Shown here: in pieces, positions 10,567 through 18,723 of the stretch
Numbering within the stretch: the first letter of the stretch is position 1
Layout: each line of letters starts with the position of its first letter
Assembly (NCBI RefSeq): GCF_901687125.1
Contig: NZ_CABFJY010000012.1
Coordinates: 1-50,002, forward strand
Length of the DNA: 50,002 bases
Source: Actinobacillus vicugnae
Lineage (GTDB): Bacteria; Pseudomonadota; Gammaproteobacteria; Enterobacterales; Pasteurellaceae
Direction: 5' to 3'
Position numbers and translations under genes: made by a program
The notes under the pieces: model-generated
Databases searched by the model: none
What the model saw: the letters and a program-made list of their open reading frames with translations, nothing else
What the model was told of the DNA's origin: nothing

Positions 10567-11559
10567 TTATTTTAAGAATTTATCTAAATTATCTTTATCA
10601 ACGCCAACGTAAGGAATACGTACTACACGCTCTTCAATTTTCCAGCTTGTGCCTTCCCCAGCTGCTTTACCTTCGGCAAGATTTGCCGCTAATTGCACTA
10701 CAGCTTTACCTTGCCCCTCGCTGTCATTAAGTACCGTGCCAGCTAATTCGCCTTTTTTGATCAACTGTAACGCTTCTGGTAACGCATCTACACCAAAGAT
10801 TGGCAATTTACGTCCATGCGCTTTCGTTGCTTCCAATGCACCTAACGCCATACCGTCGTTATTAGAGACAATCACTTCAATATCTTTTGCTTTACCGCTT
10901 GATAACCAAGCATCCACTTTATCTTTTGCTTGTGCCGCATCCCACAATGCTGCATCCATAAAGATTTGTTCGCTTTGAATACCTTGTGCAGCTAAGCCTT
11001 CCACCACATATTTGGTACGAGCTTCCGCATCAGGGTGACCTGGTTCGCCTTTTAATAAAGCATATTGTACTTTACCGTCTTTGTTTAAATCTAATTCTGG
11101 GTTGGCTTTCCATTGTTTGGCAATCAAATCCCCCTGAATTAAACCAGACTCTTTCGGATCTGTTCCCACATAATACGCTTTGTCATAACTTGCAATCGCT
11201 TTTGCGCCAGGGTCTTTATTAAAGAACACAATAGGTAAATCCTCACCTTTTGCTTTATCAATAATCGTTTTTGAAGCGGATGGGTCCACCAAGTTGATTG
11301 CAAGCGCTTTCACGCCTTTAGAAAGTAAAACATCCACTTGGTCATTTTGAATGGATTGGGTATTTTGTGAGTCATTCATTAATAACTTCACATCTTTTAA
11401 TTGATTAGCTTCTTTGTCGATTTCTTTACGCATTAATGCCATAAAGTTATCGTCATATTTATAGATTGTTACGCCGATACGAGTTTCCGCTTGTGCGGTG
11501 CTGATACCCGCCGCTAATCCAACCGCTAATGCTAATGTGCTTAATACGTTTTTTTGCAT
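10567..11559 (-). CDS. mglB: Periplasmic D-galactose-binding protein
   Basis: MglB captures galactose/glucose in the periplasm for the MglAC importer and, in some bacteria, for chemotaxis. The 330-residue protein has a signal peptide cut after about residue 24 (AQA/ETRIG), then a periplasmic-binding-protein type I fold beginning [14 protein letters not shown]; the sugar-contacting segments [24 protein letters not shown] and [16 protein letters not shown] follow the E. coli MglB pattern. It is the first and most strongly expressed gene of the operon. Confidence 0.95.
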   Translation of the reverse strand: MQKNVLSTLALAVGLAAGISTAQAETRIGVTIYKYDDNFMALMRKEIDKEANQLKDVKLLMNDSQNTQSIQNDQVDVLLSKGVKALAINLVDPSASKTIIDKAKGEDLPIVFFNKDPGAKAIASYDKAYYVGTDPKESGLIQGDLIAKQWKANPELDLNKDGKVQYALLKGEPGHPDAEARTKYVVEGLAAQGIQSEQIFMDAALWDAAQAKDKVDAWLSSGKAKDIEVIVSNNDGMALGALEATKAHGRKLPIFGVDALPEALQLIKKGELAGTVLNDSEGQGKAVVQLAANLAEGKAAGEGTSWKIEERVVRIPYVGVDKDNLDKFLK

Positions 11560-11618
11560 AGAATCACCCTTCTCTATAAGAATTCTGATGGTTTGCTGCT
11601 ACGTTTGTAGCGATGCGA

Positions 11619-11661
11619 AGCATACAGAATCTTATTAGAAAATACTGTGATCATTTTCACA
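11619..11661 (-). promoter_or_regulatory. CRP-dependent promoter of mglBAC
   Basis: TGTGATCATTTTCACA at 11646-11661 is a perfect TGTGA-N6-TCACA CRP site. On the minus strand a -10-like TATGCT (complement of 11619-11624) lies at the distance expected when CRP is centred near -41.5, so this looks like a class II CRP-activated promoter with a start near 11612. Catabolite control of mgl is established in enterics. I saw no clear GalR/GalS operator. Confidence 0.8.
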
Positions 11662-11751
11662 AATCCTAAAAAAATGAAGTAAATAAAGCGATTCCATAAT
11701 CCAATTATGGAATTTTACTTCATTATTCTTCGTACGCGAAAATGTCATAAT

Positions 11752-11796
11752 AAAAAAACCACAGAGCACACAATAAATAGCGTGAGCACCGTGGTT
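11752..11796 (-). terminator. Rho-independent terminator of rpoH
   Basis: On the minus strand a 13-position stem with two mismatches (arms at 11784-11796 and 11757-11769) ends in a run of seven U residues. It lies just after the rpoH stop, with an uptake signal (GACCGCTTGT at 11826) between. Confidence 0.75.
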
Positions 11797-11842
11797 AATT
11801 ATGTTGCAAATTTCAGTGAAAATTCGACCGCTTGTAAAAGCA

Positions 11843-12787
11843 TTATTCTAAGGTAATAGCATCTTTGATTTTTTTCAGTGCCGCATTTTCTAATTGGCGT
11901 ACACGCTCGGCAGAAATACCGTATTTATCAGCCAAATCCTGCAAAGTCGCTTTGTCTTCGTCCAGCCAGCGGGTTTTAATAATATCTTGGCTGCGTTCAT
12001 CCAACGTTGCCAACGCATAAGCTAATTGTGCAGTAGCTTCACCTGTATGCTCTGCATCTTCCAGCTCATCTGCAAAATTTGAGCCATTATCTTCAATATA
12101 CATTGAAGGAGCATAAGCATCATCATCGTCTTCTCCCGCAGGCAGATCAAAACCTAAATCTTGTCCTGTCATACGAGATTCCATTTCACGCACTTCAGCC
12201 ACTGAAACGCCCAAATCTTCCGCCACTTTTTTGATTTCTTCTTCATTAAACCACGCTAAACGATTTTTATTTTTACGTAGGTTAAAGAATAGTTTGCGCT
12301 GCGCTTTGGTGGTTGCTACTTTCACGATGCGCCAGTTTTTCAATACATATTCATGAATTTCGGCTTTCACCCAATGCACCGCAAAAGAAACAAGGCGAAC
12401 GCCTACATTTGGATCAAAGCGTTTTACCGCTTTCATCAAGCCGATATTGCCTTCTTGAATTAAATCCGCCAGTGGCAAACCGTAGCCCAAATAACCACGG
12501 GCAATATGAATTACAAACCGCATATGCGAAAGAATTAGCTGTTTCGCCGCTTCTAAATCTTCATCGTAATAATAACGCTCTGCCAGTTCTTTTTCTTGCT
12601 CAGCAGTGAGGATTGGATATTGGTTTGCCATACGAATATAGCTGTCGAGATTACCTTGTGGTACAGGCATTGAAGCAGAAACTAACGCGGGATGCATTGC
12701 TTCCGTTGGTTCATGCTCTAACACCTCTACTTCATCTGGTTCGATAATTTCAGCATCTTCAATCTCGTGTTCGTCAAATTTTCTCAT
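11843..12787 (-). CDS. rpoH: RNA polymerase sigma-32 (heat-shock sigma factor)
   Basis: RpoH directs RNA polymerase to heat-shock promoters. Region 2 ([41 protein letters not shown]), the RpoH box [10 protein letters not shown] and region 4 with the helix-turn-helix [10 protein letters not shown] are intact. The protein is 314 residues, longer than the about 284 of E. coli, because of an acidic N-terminal extension of about 35 residues rich in Glu and Asp. An in-frame ATG just before [11 protein letters not shown] (codon 40) would give the usual length, but AGAGA upstream of 12787 supports the long form. The region before the start shows no other gene. Confidence 0.94.
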   Translation of the reverse strand: MRKFDEHEIEDAEIIEPDEVEVLEHEPTEAMHPALVSASMPVPQGNLDSYIRMANQYPILTAEQEKELAERYYYDEDLEAAKQLILSHMRFVIHIARGYLGYGLPLADLIQEGNIGLMKAVKRFDPNVGVRLVSFAVHWVKAEIHEYVLKNWRIVKVATTKAQRKLFFNLRKNKNRLAWFNEEEIKKVAEDLGVSVAEVREMESRMTGQDLGFDLPAGEDDDDAYAPSMYIEDNGSNFADELEDAEHTGEATAQLAYALATLDERSQDIIKTRWLDEDKATLQDLADKYGISAERVRQLENAALKKIKDAITLE

Positions 12788-13221
12788 CTTATCTCTCGTT
12801 GGTTATCAATTACTCACCCATTATAACAGTGTTAGCTGTATCAGGGGCGGATTTCTTACGAAAGCATTGGACGATAATAAAAAAGCAGAGTTCCCACTTG
12901 AGAAATACGCTTGTGCTTTAGCGCCTCTTTAGGCGGTAATCGTTTTTTCTCCATATTTTGCCAAAACTAAATAGCCAACTGCCGAACATCGCGATAGGTC
13001 TATCATCTTTCAAGATTAATTTAGCAATTAATATATATAAAATACGTGCGCAAATATAATCAAGACATGCAACAATAACTTTTCAGATGGATTTCTATTG
13101 ATAACTAGAAATTATAATTGATTCCTTATAAATCTAAAGAGAAGCTTATTCAAATCACACTTAAATGGATTTCTCGTCCCAATAGAAGTGAAAACGTTGA
13201 ATTACACTAAACTTACTTTCG
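12788..13221. other. Intergenic region between rpoH and ssrA; no gene seen
   Basis: Only short, unsupported reading frames occur here. It must hold the leftward rpoH promoter(s) and the rightward ssrA promoter, but I could not assign boxes with confidence. A small GCCTCTTTAGGC hairpin near 12930 precedes a T-run. Confidence 0.5.
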
Positions 13222-13222
13222 C

Positions 13223-13264
13223 AAGCGGTCAAAATTGCAAAATTTTTTGCAAAATCGACCGCTT
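13223..13264. repeat. Inverted uptake-signal hairpin upstream of ssrA
   Basis: AAGCGGTC (13223-13230) and GACCGCTT (13257-13264) are inverted, with GCAAAA/TTTTGC paired inside. It forms a long hairpin some 20 bases before the tmRNA start. Confidence 0.7.
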
Positions 13265-13287
13265 TCTATTAAACTGGTGAGACTTTT

Positions 13288-13653
13288 GGGGCTGATTCTG
13301 GATTCGACGGGATTAGCGAAGTCCAAGGTGCACGTCGAGGTGCGGTAGGCCTCGTAAACAAACCGCAAAAAAATAGTCGCAAACGACGAACAATACGCTT
13401 TAGCAGCTTAATAACCTGCTCATAGCCTTATCGCCTCAGCTTCCGCTCGTAAGACGAGGATAACGATAAGTCACCCAAAACGAGATCGTGTGGACGCCGC
13501 CGTTTGAGGATCGAAACACTAAATTGAATCAAACTAGCTTATTTCTTGCGTGTCTGTCCGCTGGAGGTAAGTGAAATTAAAGACGAGACTAAACGTGTAG
13601 TGCTGAAGATGGAGTAATTTCGGACGGGGGTTCAAATCCCCCCAGCTCCACCA
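13288..13653 (+). ncRNA. ssrA: Transfer-messenger RNA (tmRNA)
   Basis: tmRNA with SmpB rescues stalled ribosomes and tags nascent proteins for proteolysis. The 5' end GGGGCTGATTCTGGATTCGA and 3' end with TTCAAATCC T-arm and CAGCTCCACCA form the tRNA-like domain. The tag reading frame at 13379-13411 encodes ANDEQYALAA followed by TAA, the tag known from Haemophilus. CCA is encoded. The 3' end of ssrA is a common integration target for tyrosine recombinases. Confidence 0.98.
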
Positions 13654-13687
13654 AATCACAATCCAACCCGATACAATCAAATCCGAT

Positions 13688-13721
13688 AAAGCCTTGAAAA
13701 TCAACGTTTCAGGGCTTTTTT
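13688..13721 (+). terminator. Rho-independent terminator of ssrA
   Basis: AAAGCCTTGAAA (13688-13699) pairs with TTTCAGGGCTTT (13707-13718) over 12 bp with one wobble, followed by a T-run. Confidence 0.85.
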
Positions 13722-13763
13722 ATTTTCCAACAGAAGCCAATGCGATATTATCAAATCCAATGT

Positions 13764-13808
13764 TTTTAGTTATACCGCTAAAATATAACTAAAACTAGGA
13801 TATAACTA
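13764..13808. promoter_or_regulatory. Palindromic operator (TATAACTA iterations)
   Basis: TTTTAGTTATA (13764-13774) and TATAACTAAAA (13784-13794) are a perfect 11-bp inverted repeat around a 9-base spacer, and a third half-site TATAACTA follows at 13801-13808, two bases before an ATG. This is the layout of an autoregulated operator such as those of small DNA-binding antitoxins or phage regulators. Confidence 0.5.
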
Positions 13809-13809
13809 T

Positions 13810-13869
13810 ATGGCACGGAAAACTACCCCGCTATCACAAATCGTATCTGAGATATTTAACTCACCTTGA
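13810..13869 (+). pseudogene. Truncated 19-codon gene start next to ssrA
   Basis: Begins ATG-GCA-CGG and reads MARKTTPLSQIVSEIFNSP then TGA. The first nine residues resemble the start of P4-type integrases, which often lie beside ssrA, but the remainder does not. It could equally be the remnant of a small regulator controlled by the palindrome upstream. Nothing after the stop continues the gene in any frame that I can recognise. Confidence 0.35.
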
Positions 13870-13956
13870 CTAAAACCAATAAAACAAAGAAATAATGATT
13901 TGGGCGGAATTTTGTTGTAGTAAACGGAATTTTGCGGGTCAGGACCATTGAAAATA

Positions 13957-13986
13957 GGGGCTTCGTGATGAAAGCCCCTTTATTTT
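13957..13986 (+). terminator. Intrinsic terminator before the prophage left-end sites
   Basis: GGGGCTT (13957-13963) pairs with AAGCCCC (13972-13978), followed by TTTATTTT. It is in an otherwise gene-poor stretch (13725-14314) that holds the host/prophage boundary. Confidence 0.65.
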
Positions 13987-14010
13987 ACTCAAAGAAAAGC
14001 AGAAATAATG

Positions 14011-14064
14011 AATTGCGAAAATTTTTGCTGAAATGGCGAAATTGCACATTAAAACAACGAAATG
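14011..14064. promoter_or_regulatory. Left-end transposase-binding repeats of the Mu-like prophage
   Basis: Three CGAAA cores occur in tandem with their C at 14016, 14037 and 14058, that is exactly 21 bp apart. The first, AATTGCGAAAA (14011-14021), is identical to an inverted copy at the right end (48590-48600). The MuA site consensus ends in ARTRCGAAAR, which these match in part. I infer they are L-type binding sites; the exact left terminus was not resolved. Confidence 0.55.
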
Positions 14065-14097
14065 CACATCTGCCATTTAAAAGGCTTTAAATGCCGT

Positions 14098-14220
14098 TTA
14101 AATTAAATCAAGTCCGATATACACAACTTGCCCGATAACGGCAAAATCAAAGCCCTACCTTGCCTCGTCACACTGTCAATAGAAGCCCATCAGTTTCGCC
14201 TCGTCTAGGCTATTGTTTAG
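14098..14220 (-). pseudogene. Decayed C-terminal fragment of a repressor-like gene
   Basis: On the minus strand the frame reads FYSLNNSLDEAKLMGFY, stop, QCDEAR, stop, GFDFAVIGQVVYIGLDLI, stop. The VIGQVVYIG ending resembles the C-terminus of S24/LexA-type phage repressors. Two internal stops (TGA, TAG) each differ by one base from a sense codon. This is by resemblance only. Confidence 0.3.
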
Positions 14221-14314
14221 GGAATAGAAAAAAATTGTTCTGTGTAGTTACTTCATAGATATAAAAACACAACATAATATATTGATATTTATATAATTTT
14301 TACAGGATTTCCAT

Positions 14315-14815
14315 TTAATCTTCTGTGAAGTTATGCTCTCTGAGGAGCTCTTTTTCTGTGTATTCATTTAATCGCATTCGAGCAATTGATAAATCACAGC
14401 TCATTTGTGCCATATCAAAAATAGCTTTTTTCCCTTTGCTATCGCTTCTTCTATAGTTACTGAGTAATAAAGTCTCTTCAAAATTGAGTAATACATTAGT
14501 ATCAGCATCTTTAGGGGTAATAAAAACTTCCGCTGTCATGACATCTTCAGGAGCTGTTTCTATTACTTCATTTGAATGTTTAGCTAAAAATGAATGAATA
14601 TTCCCTTTCTTACCTGTCAGAATATATTCAACATCTAATTTTAGATGAGGATTCGACAAATCAGCTAATCTTAACGCTTCTTCTGGAAATACCCCTCTAC
14701 GCTTCCTTTCGGCAAAAGCACTTTTCGATAAACCTAAAAAAGCAGCAATATCTTTATCCATTGTTAAAGATAGTTCAGTTTTTAACCTATTAAGACAATC
14801 TGTGAAATTTTTCAT
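14315..14815 (-). CDS. c: Mu-like phage repressor (CI-type helix-turn-helix)
   Basis: Probable lysogeny repressor. The 166-residue protein has an N-terminal helix-turn-helix (MDKDIAAFLGLSKSAFAERKRRGVFPEEALRLA) of the phage CI N-terminal family and no visible protease domain; the C-terminal half is probably for oligomerisation. The ATG at 14815 has AAGG seven bases upstream; an in-frame TTG five codons earlier is less likely. It is transcribed leftward away from the early genes, as in Mu, and the 14831-14920 spacer carries iterated GTTCAT sites that are likely its operators. Confidence 0.8.
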   Translation of the reverse strand: MKNFTDCLNRLKTELSLTMDKDIAAFLGLSKSAFAERKRRGVFPEEALRLADLSNPHLKLDVEYILTGKKGNIHSFLAKHSNEVIETAPEDVMTAEVFITPKDADTNVLLNFEETLLLSNYRRSDSKGKKAIFDMAQMSCDLSIARMRLNEYTEKELLREHNFTED

Positions 14816-14830
14816 AAAAAAACCTTGCAA

Positions 14831-14920
14831 TTCATAAAGTTCATATTTAATATGAACTCAGTAAATAATAATGAACTATATGATTTTGTATTAAATCAAG
14901 ATTAGTGATCTTAGTTCATA
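14831..14920. promoter_or_regulatory. Operator region between repressor and early genes
   Basis: GTTCATAT-TTA-ATATGAAC (14839-14857) is a perfect palindrome with a 3-base centre. Half-sites ATGAAC (14871-14876) and GTTCAT (14914-14919) and a further TTCAT at 14831 repeat the motif. The divergent promoters of the repressor and the early operon must lie here, so these are the likely sites for the repressor and the Ner-like protein. Confidence 0.7.
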
Positions 14921-14953
14921 AAATGTTTTAAGTCCATAGGTTACGGAGGTTTT

Positions 14954-15142
14954 ATGCAAAAAAGAACCAGAGAAGAAGTAAAAGCTTGGTTTAGAGAACA
15001 AAACATTACTCAAGCGGAGTGGGGGCGCCGGAACGGTTACAACTCAAATGAGATTAGTCGAGTATTAAATGGGAAATCTAAACTTAATTATGGAAGAGAG
15101 CGAGACATTGCAATAAAACTTGGCATTCAGATTGATAATTAG
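14954..15142 (+). CDS. Ner-like early DNA-binding regulator
   Basis: A 62-residue protein with a helix-turn-helix (ITQAEWGRRNGYNSNEISRVLNG). In Mu, Ner is the first early protein and represses both the repressor and early promoters. Position as the first rightward gene and a strong GGAGG ribosome site support this role. It precedes the transposase gene by 8 bases. Confidence 0.75.
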   Translation: MQKRTREEVKAWFREQNITQAEWGRRNGYNSNEISRVLNGKSKLNYGRERDIAIKLGIQIDN

Positions 15143-15150
15143 GAGTTCAT

Positions 15151-17145
15151 ATGAGTGAACTTAAGTCATATTATTCCGCTCAAGAATTGGTTGAACTTAA
15201 TTTAATGGGCTTACCAACTACTAAAAAAGCAATTTTAAGTAAAGCTAATCGTGAAAATTGGGTATCCCAAAAAAGATGTGGAAAGGGAGGCGGTCTTGAA
15301 TACCACTTTTCAAGCCTTCCCCCTGAAACCCAACAGGCTCTCAAAATTCAATATGCGAAGAGCCTAAAAACAGAAATCAGCGTGGCGGATAAGTCCGAAA
15401 AAGGCAAAGCTGAACGCTATGTAAAAGAAGCACTCTGGCAACCGTTTGATAAAGCAAACGCTAAACAGAAAAGCAAAGCAGAAACCAAATACCATGCTTG
15501 TGTAGCAGTGGAAAACTTAGTGAGAGAGAAAACACCATTAATGGAAGCTCTCGAAATTGTGGCAACAGCCCAAACGGTTTCAATCGGTTCTTTAAAAAAT
15601 TGGTATTACAAAGTACGCAACTTTGAACAATCAGACTGGCTAGCAGTTCTGCTAACTCGCAGTGGCAAAACAGCAAAAGATAACTTAAAAGCCGAGTTTG
15701 ATTTAGAGGCTTGGGACGTGTTCTTGGCTGATTATCTCAGACCAGAAAAACCAACTCTTGCCGCTTGTTATGAACGTCTTAAGCGTTCGGCGCAAGAAAT
15801 GGGGTGGAAAATCCCGAGCAAGCAAACGGTACAACGCAAATTAGAGAGCGATGTGCCGTATGAAGTGCAAGTGCTAAAACGAGATGGCGAATATGCACTT
15901 ACTCAATTAGTGCCGAGTTTGAAACGAACTGTTGCAGATATTCAAGCAATGGAATGGATCAACGGGGACGGCTATCAGCACAACGTATTTGTGCGATGGA
16001 AAAACGGCGAAATTGTTCGACCGAAGACGTGGTTTTGGCAAGACATTCGCACCCGAAAAATATTGGGCTACCGCTGCGATATTAGCGAAAACACCGACAG
16101 CATACGCTATGCACTCATGGATGTGATCTACAAATACGGCATACCACGCCATATCACGATAGATAACACCCGAGCAGCAGCAAATAAATGGATGACAGGC
16201 GGTGTGCCGAACCGCTACCGCTTCAAAGTGAAGCCTGATGACCCAAAAGGGATTATCCCCTTACTCGGTATTCAGTTGCACTGGACGAGCGTAATCGCCG
16301 GCACAGGTCACGGACAAGCAAAACCGATTGAACGTGCATTTAGTCACGGCGGTGTCGGGGAGTTGGTAGATAAAGACCCGGCTTTAGCAGGGTTTTATGC
16401 CGGTGCGAATGTGTATGACAAGCCCGACAACTATAACGGCGGTAAAGATGGGGTTGATTACGAAGTATTTATGCAAGCTCTGGCGAGAGGAATTGAAATT
16501 TTCAACACTAGAGAGGGGCGAAACACCGAAATTTGCCAAGGCATTTTCAGCTTTGACCAAGTTTTTGCGAGAGATTACGCCCAAGCAACAGTGCGAAAAG
16601 CCAGCCCTGAGCAGTTAAGAATGTTAATGCTGACCAGCGAAAAACAACGCTTAACGAAAAATGGTGAGTTTACGCTCAACGCTGGTGGCAAGTTGTACGG
16701 CAGAACCAACAACTATTTCGCAGAAAGTCTGCGAGGTACACACCACAAAGAAGTGGTTGTACGGTTTGACCCCGAGAAACTACACGAAACCGTGTATGTG
16801 TACAGCTTAGACGGTGTGTTCTTAGCCGAAGCGCAATGTAATGAAGCGAAAGCCTTTGGAGATACCTCTGCCGCACGCACACAAAAACGCTTACGTGATC
16901 GTATTGTTAAAAATACAAATCGTATTGCAAAAGATATGGCATTGATGGAAGCCAATGAGGTTGCTCAATTCCAGCCAGAAGTGAAGGAAGAACCAAAACT
17001 TCAGCCGAATATCATCGAAATGGCAATCAAAGACGGCAACGTAATGCGCAAAGTGCAAACGGTACAAGTGGTTGAAGAAGAGGAAGAAGATATTAGCGAA
17101 TTTGAGCAAGCGTTTATGAAAGCGGTTGCGATGAAAAGCAAATAA
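15151..17145 (+). CDS. A: Mu-type DDE transposase (protein A)
   Basis: Binds the phage ends and enhancer and catalyses strand transfer for integration and replicative transposition. The 664-residue protein has an N-terminal HTH region (YYSAQELVELNLMGLPTTKKAI), the Ibeta/Igamma end-binding region, and the catalytic core with D273 (NGDGYQHNVF), D338 (ITIDNTRAA) and E394 (KPIERAF), corresponding to D269, D336 and E392 of MuA. Conserved blocks RPKTWFWQDIRTRKILGYRCD and GGVPNRYRFKVKPDDPKG are nearly identical to MuA. The C-terminus, which in MuA contacts MuB and ClpX, is acidic then basic (EEEEEDISEFEQAFMKAVAMKSK). It looks intact. Confidence 0.97.
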   Translation: MSELKSYYSAQELVELNLMGLPTTKKAILSKANRENWVSQKRCGKGGGLEYHFSSLPPETQQALKIQYAKSLKTEISVADKSEKGKAERYVKEALWQPFDKANAKQKSKAETKYHACVAVENLVREKTPLMEALEIVATAQTVSIGSLKNWYYKVRNFEQSDWLAVLLTRSGKTAKDNLKAEFDLEAWDVFLADYLRPEKPTLAACYERLKRSAQEMGWKIPSKQTVQRKLESDVPYEVQVLKRDGEYALTQLVPSLKRTVADIQAMEWINGDGYQHNVFVRWKNGEIVRPKTWFWQDIRTRKILGYRCDISENTDSIRYALMDVIYKYGIPRHITIDNTRAAANKWMTGGVPNRYRFKVKPDDPKGIIPLLGIQLHWTSVIAGTGHGQAKPIERAFSHGGVGELVDKDPALAGFYAGANVYDKPDNYNGGKDGVDYEVFMQALARGIEIFNTREGRNTEICQGIFSFDQVFARDYAQATVRKASPEQLRMLMLTSEKQRLTKNGEFTLNAGGKLYGRTNNYFAESLRGTHHKEVVVRFDPEKLHETVYVYSLDGVFLAEAQCNEAKAFGDTSAARTQKRLRDRIVKNTNRIAKDMALMEANEVAQFQPEVKEEPKLQPNIIEMAIKDGNVMRKVQTVQVVEEEEEDISEFEQAFMKAVAMKSK

Positions 17146-17155
17146 TCAACAATGC

Positions 17156-17204
17156 TTTAAACAGTATTTAAACATTTAAACGAACATTTAAACGGAGTTT
17201 AAAC
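17156..17204. repeat. Five-copy TTTAAAC array between A and B
   Basis: TTTAAAC occurs at 17156, 17167, 17175, 17187 and 17198, with spacings 11, 8, 12 and 11. It fills the A-B gap and ends at the start codon of B, with the Shine-Dalgarno GGAG between the last two copies. It belongs to the dispersed family described in the findings. Confidence 0.85.
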
Positions 17205-18122
17205 ATGGAATTAATTAACAAAATCAAAAAGCACCTTGCTGATACCAATACAAGCCAAGCAAAGTTGGCAAAAGAAGCAGGGATTAATGCAGGCGCATTA
17301 TCAGCCTACCTCAACGGTAACTATCAAGGCGATATTGCAAATTTAGAAGCGAAATTGACCGCTTATTTTGAGAAAAAAGAAGTACAAGCTCGTGAATTTG
17401 TGGAAGCTCCAGCTTTTATCGAAACCGCAACCGCTCGCCAAATCTTTAAAACGCTTGAGTTTGCTCAAATCGCAAATTGTATGGCAACGGTTTACGGAAT
17501 GTCGGGCGTAGGCAAAACCAAAGCGATTCAAGAATTTAAAAAAAGTCGTGCCAACGTTTGGCTAGTTACCGCAAGCCCGAGTCGTTCAAGTCTTAGCGAA
17601 ATCTTGTACGAGATTGCCCTTGAGTTAGGCATTTCAGACGCACCACGCCGCAAAGGCACGCTTTCTCGCTTAATCGCTCGCAAGATTAGCGGAACAGAAG
17701 GTTTACTGATTATTGATGAAGCCGACCACCTACCGTATGAAGCACTTGAAGAGCTGAGAATTATGCAAGAAGAAGCCAATATCGGCTTAGTGTTGGTGGG
17801 AAATGACAAAGTGTACACACGTATGAAAGGCGGCATTAGCCCAAGCCATGAATACGCAAGATTGTGGTCACGTGTAGCGAAAAATACAAGTATCCAACGC
17901 ACAAAACAAGCAGACACAAAAGCTGTAGCGCAGGCTTGGGGCTTAGCTGATGACAACGAAGCACTCAAAGTTATGCAATCAATTACTGAGACCGGCGGAG
18001 GGTTACGTATTTTAACCCAAACACTACGCTTGGCTGGCATGGTTGCGAAAGGCTCAAACAAGCTGATTACTGCTGACTTAATTATCAAAGCACGTCAAGA
18101 ATTACTCGGCAAAGGAGAATAA
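17205..18122 (+). CDS. B: Mu-type transposition ATPase (protein B)
   Basis: An AAA+ ATPase that binds target DNA, delivers it to the transpososome and gives target immunity. The 305-residue protein has an N-terminal helix-turn-helix (TSQAKLAKEAGINAGALSAYLNG), Walker A GMSGVGKT (98-105), Walker B LLIIDEAD (about 167-174) and a C-terminal DNA/A-binding domain (ETGGGLRILTQTLRLAG). Family length is about 312 in Mu. It follows A after the TTTAAAC array. Confidence 0.95.
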   Translation: MELINKIKKHLADTNTSQAKLAKEAGINAGALSAYLNGNYQGDIANLEAKLTAYFEKKEVQAREFVEAPAFIETATARQIFKTLEFAQIANCMATVYGMSGVGKTKAIQEFKKSRANVWLVTASPSRSSLSEILYEIALELGISDAPRRKGTLSRLIARKISGTEGLLIIDEADHLPYEALEELRIMQEEANIGLVLVGNDKVYTRMKGGISPSHEYARLWSRVAKNTSIQRTKQADTKAVAQAWGLADDNEALKVMQSITETGGGLRILTQTLRLAGMVAKGSNKLITADLIIKARQELLGKGE

Positions 18123-18124
18123 AA

Positions 18125-18436
18125 ATGGCTAAACCAATAGATATTGACCGTCCGTTTACGCCTAACAACGCAGTTGTATATGGCAAAGTTGTCGGGCTAG
18201 AACTAGCTGTAATTGAGCTTAATAACATGGGAATTGACGTAGACCATGTTGATTTTTCTGATCACCGTCGCCCTCGCCTCGTAGTTTTAGAGAATAGCGT
18301 AACACGTCAGCTGATGAAAAGCGGCAAAGCTCAAAATTACGGTTCAAGAGTGAAAAACGGTCGCCGCATTTATCTAAATCACACTGAAGTAAACGGTGTA
18401 CGTGTGATTTGGGAATCGCAAGATTATCGTCATTAA
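18125..18436 (+). CDS. Hypothetical early phage protein
   Basis: A 103-residue protein with no motif I recognise; it is basic in its C-terminal half (RVKNGRRIYLNHTEVNGVRV) and soluble. It starts 2 bases after the B stop, so it is co-translated in the early operon. Confidence 0.7.
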   Translation: MAKPIDIDRPFTPNNAVVYGKVVGLELAVIELNNMGIDVDHVDFSDHRRPRLVVLENSVTRQLMKSGKAQNYGSRVKNGRRIYLNHTEVNGVRVIWESQDYRH

Positions 18437-18456
18437 CCAACAACTAGGAGAACAAA

Positions 18457-18723
18457 ATGAACGAAATTGATACACGAGAAAGCGTATTAGTCGGCAGTTA
18501 TGCGGTCGTCCCACCGCTACTTTGGGAAGAAATTGAAGACGGCAAAGAATACGCAGTTATTGATACTACAGATGCCGGTGACTGGTGCGTAAAAATGCAA
18601 AAAATCGACAAATCAAACCGCTATTACTTTGTTTTAGCACAGTCTGCACGAGTGTTTGATAACACAGTGGATGCTGGGGAGTTTATTGAGGCATTAGAGT
18701 ATTTGGGAGGTAAAAATGCGTAA
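18457..18723 (+). CDS. Hypothetical acidic early phage protein
   Basis: An 88-residue acidic protein (VVPPLLWEEIEDGKEYAVIDTTDAGDWCVKMQKID) with no recognised domain. AGGAG precedes the ATG, and its end overlaps the start of the Gam gene by 8 bases. Confidence 0.7.
   Translation: MNEIDTRESVLVGSYAVVPPLLWEEIEDGKEYAVIDTTDAGDWCVKMQKIDKSNRYYFVLAQSARVFDNTVDAGEFIEALEYLGGKNA

Noticed and set aside
12900..13010. Small minus-strand frame MFGSWLFSFGKIWRKNDYRLKRR between rpoH and ssrA
   Set aside because: 23 codons, no ribosome site and no recognisable relatives; treated as non-coding.
13629..13653. ssrA 3' end as the attachment site of the prophage
   Set aside because: The element encodes a Mu-type DDE transposase and no tyrosine integrase, and I found no second copy of the ssrA end in the window.
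13968..14090. 40-codon plus-strand frame (MKAPLFYSKKSRNNEL...)
   Set aside because: Its start lies in a terminator hairpin and it runs through the three transposase-binding repeats; more likely end-sequence DNA than a gene.
17528..18088. 186-residue minus-strand frame inside transposition gene B
   Set aside because: Antisense shadow of the well-conserved B gene, with no family resemblance.
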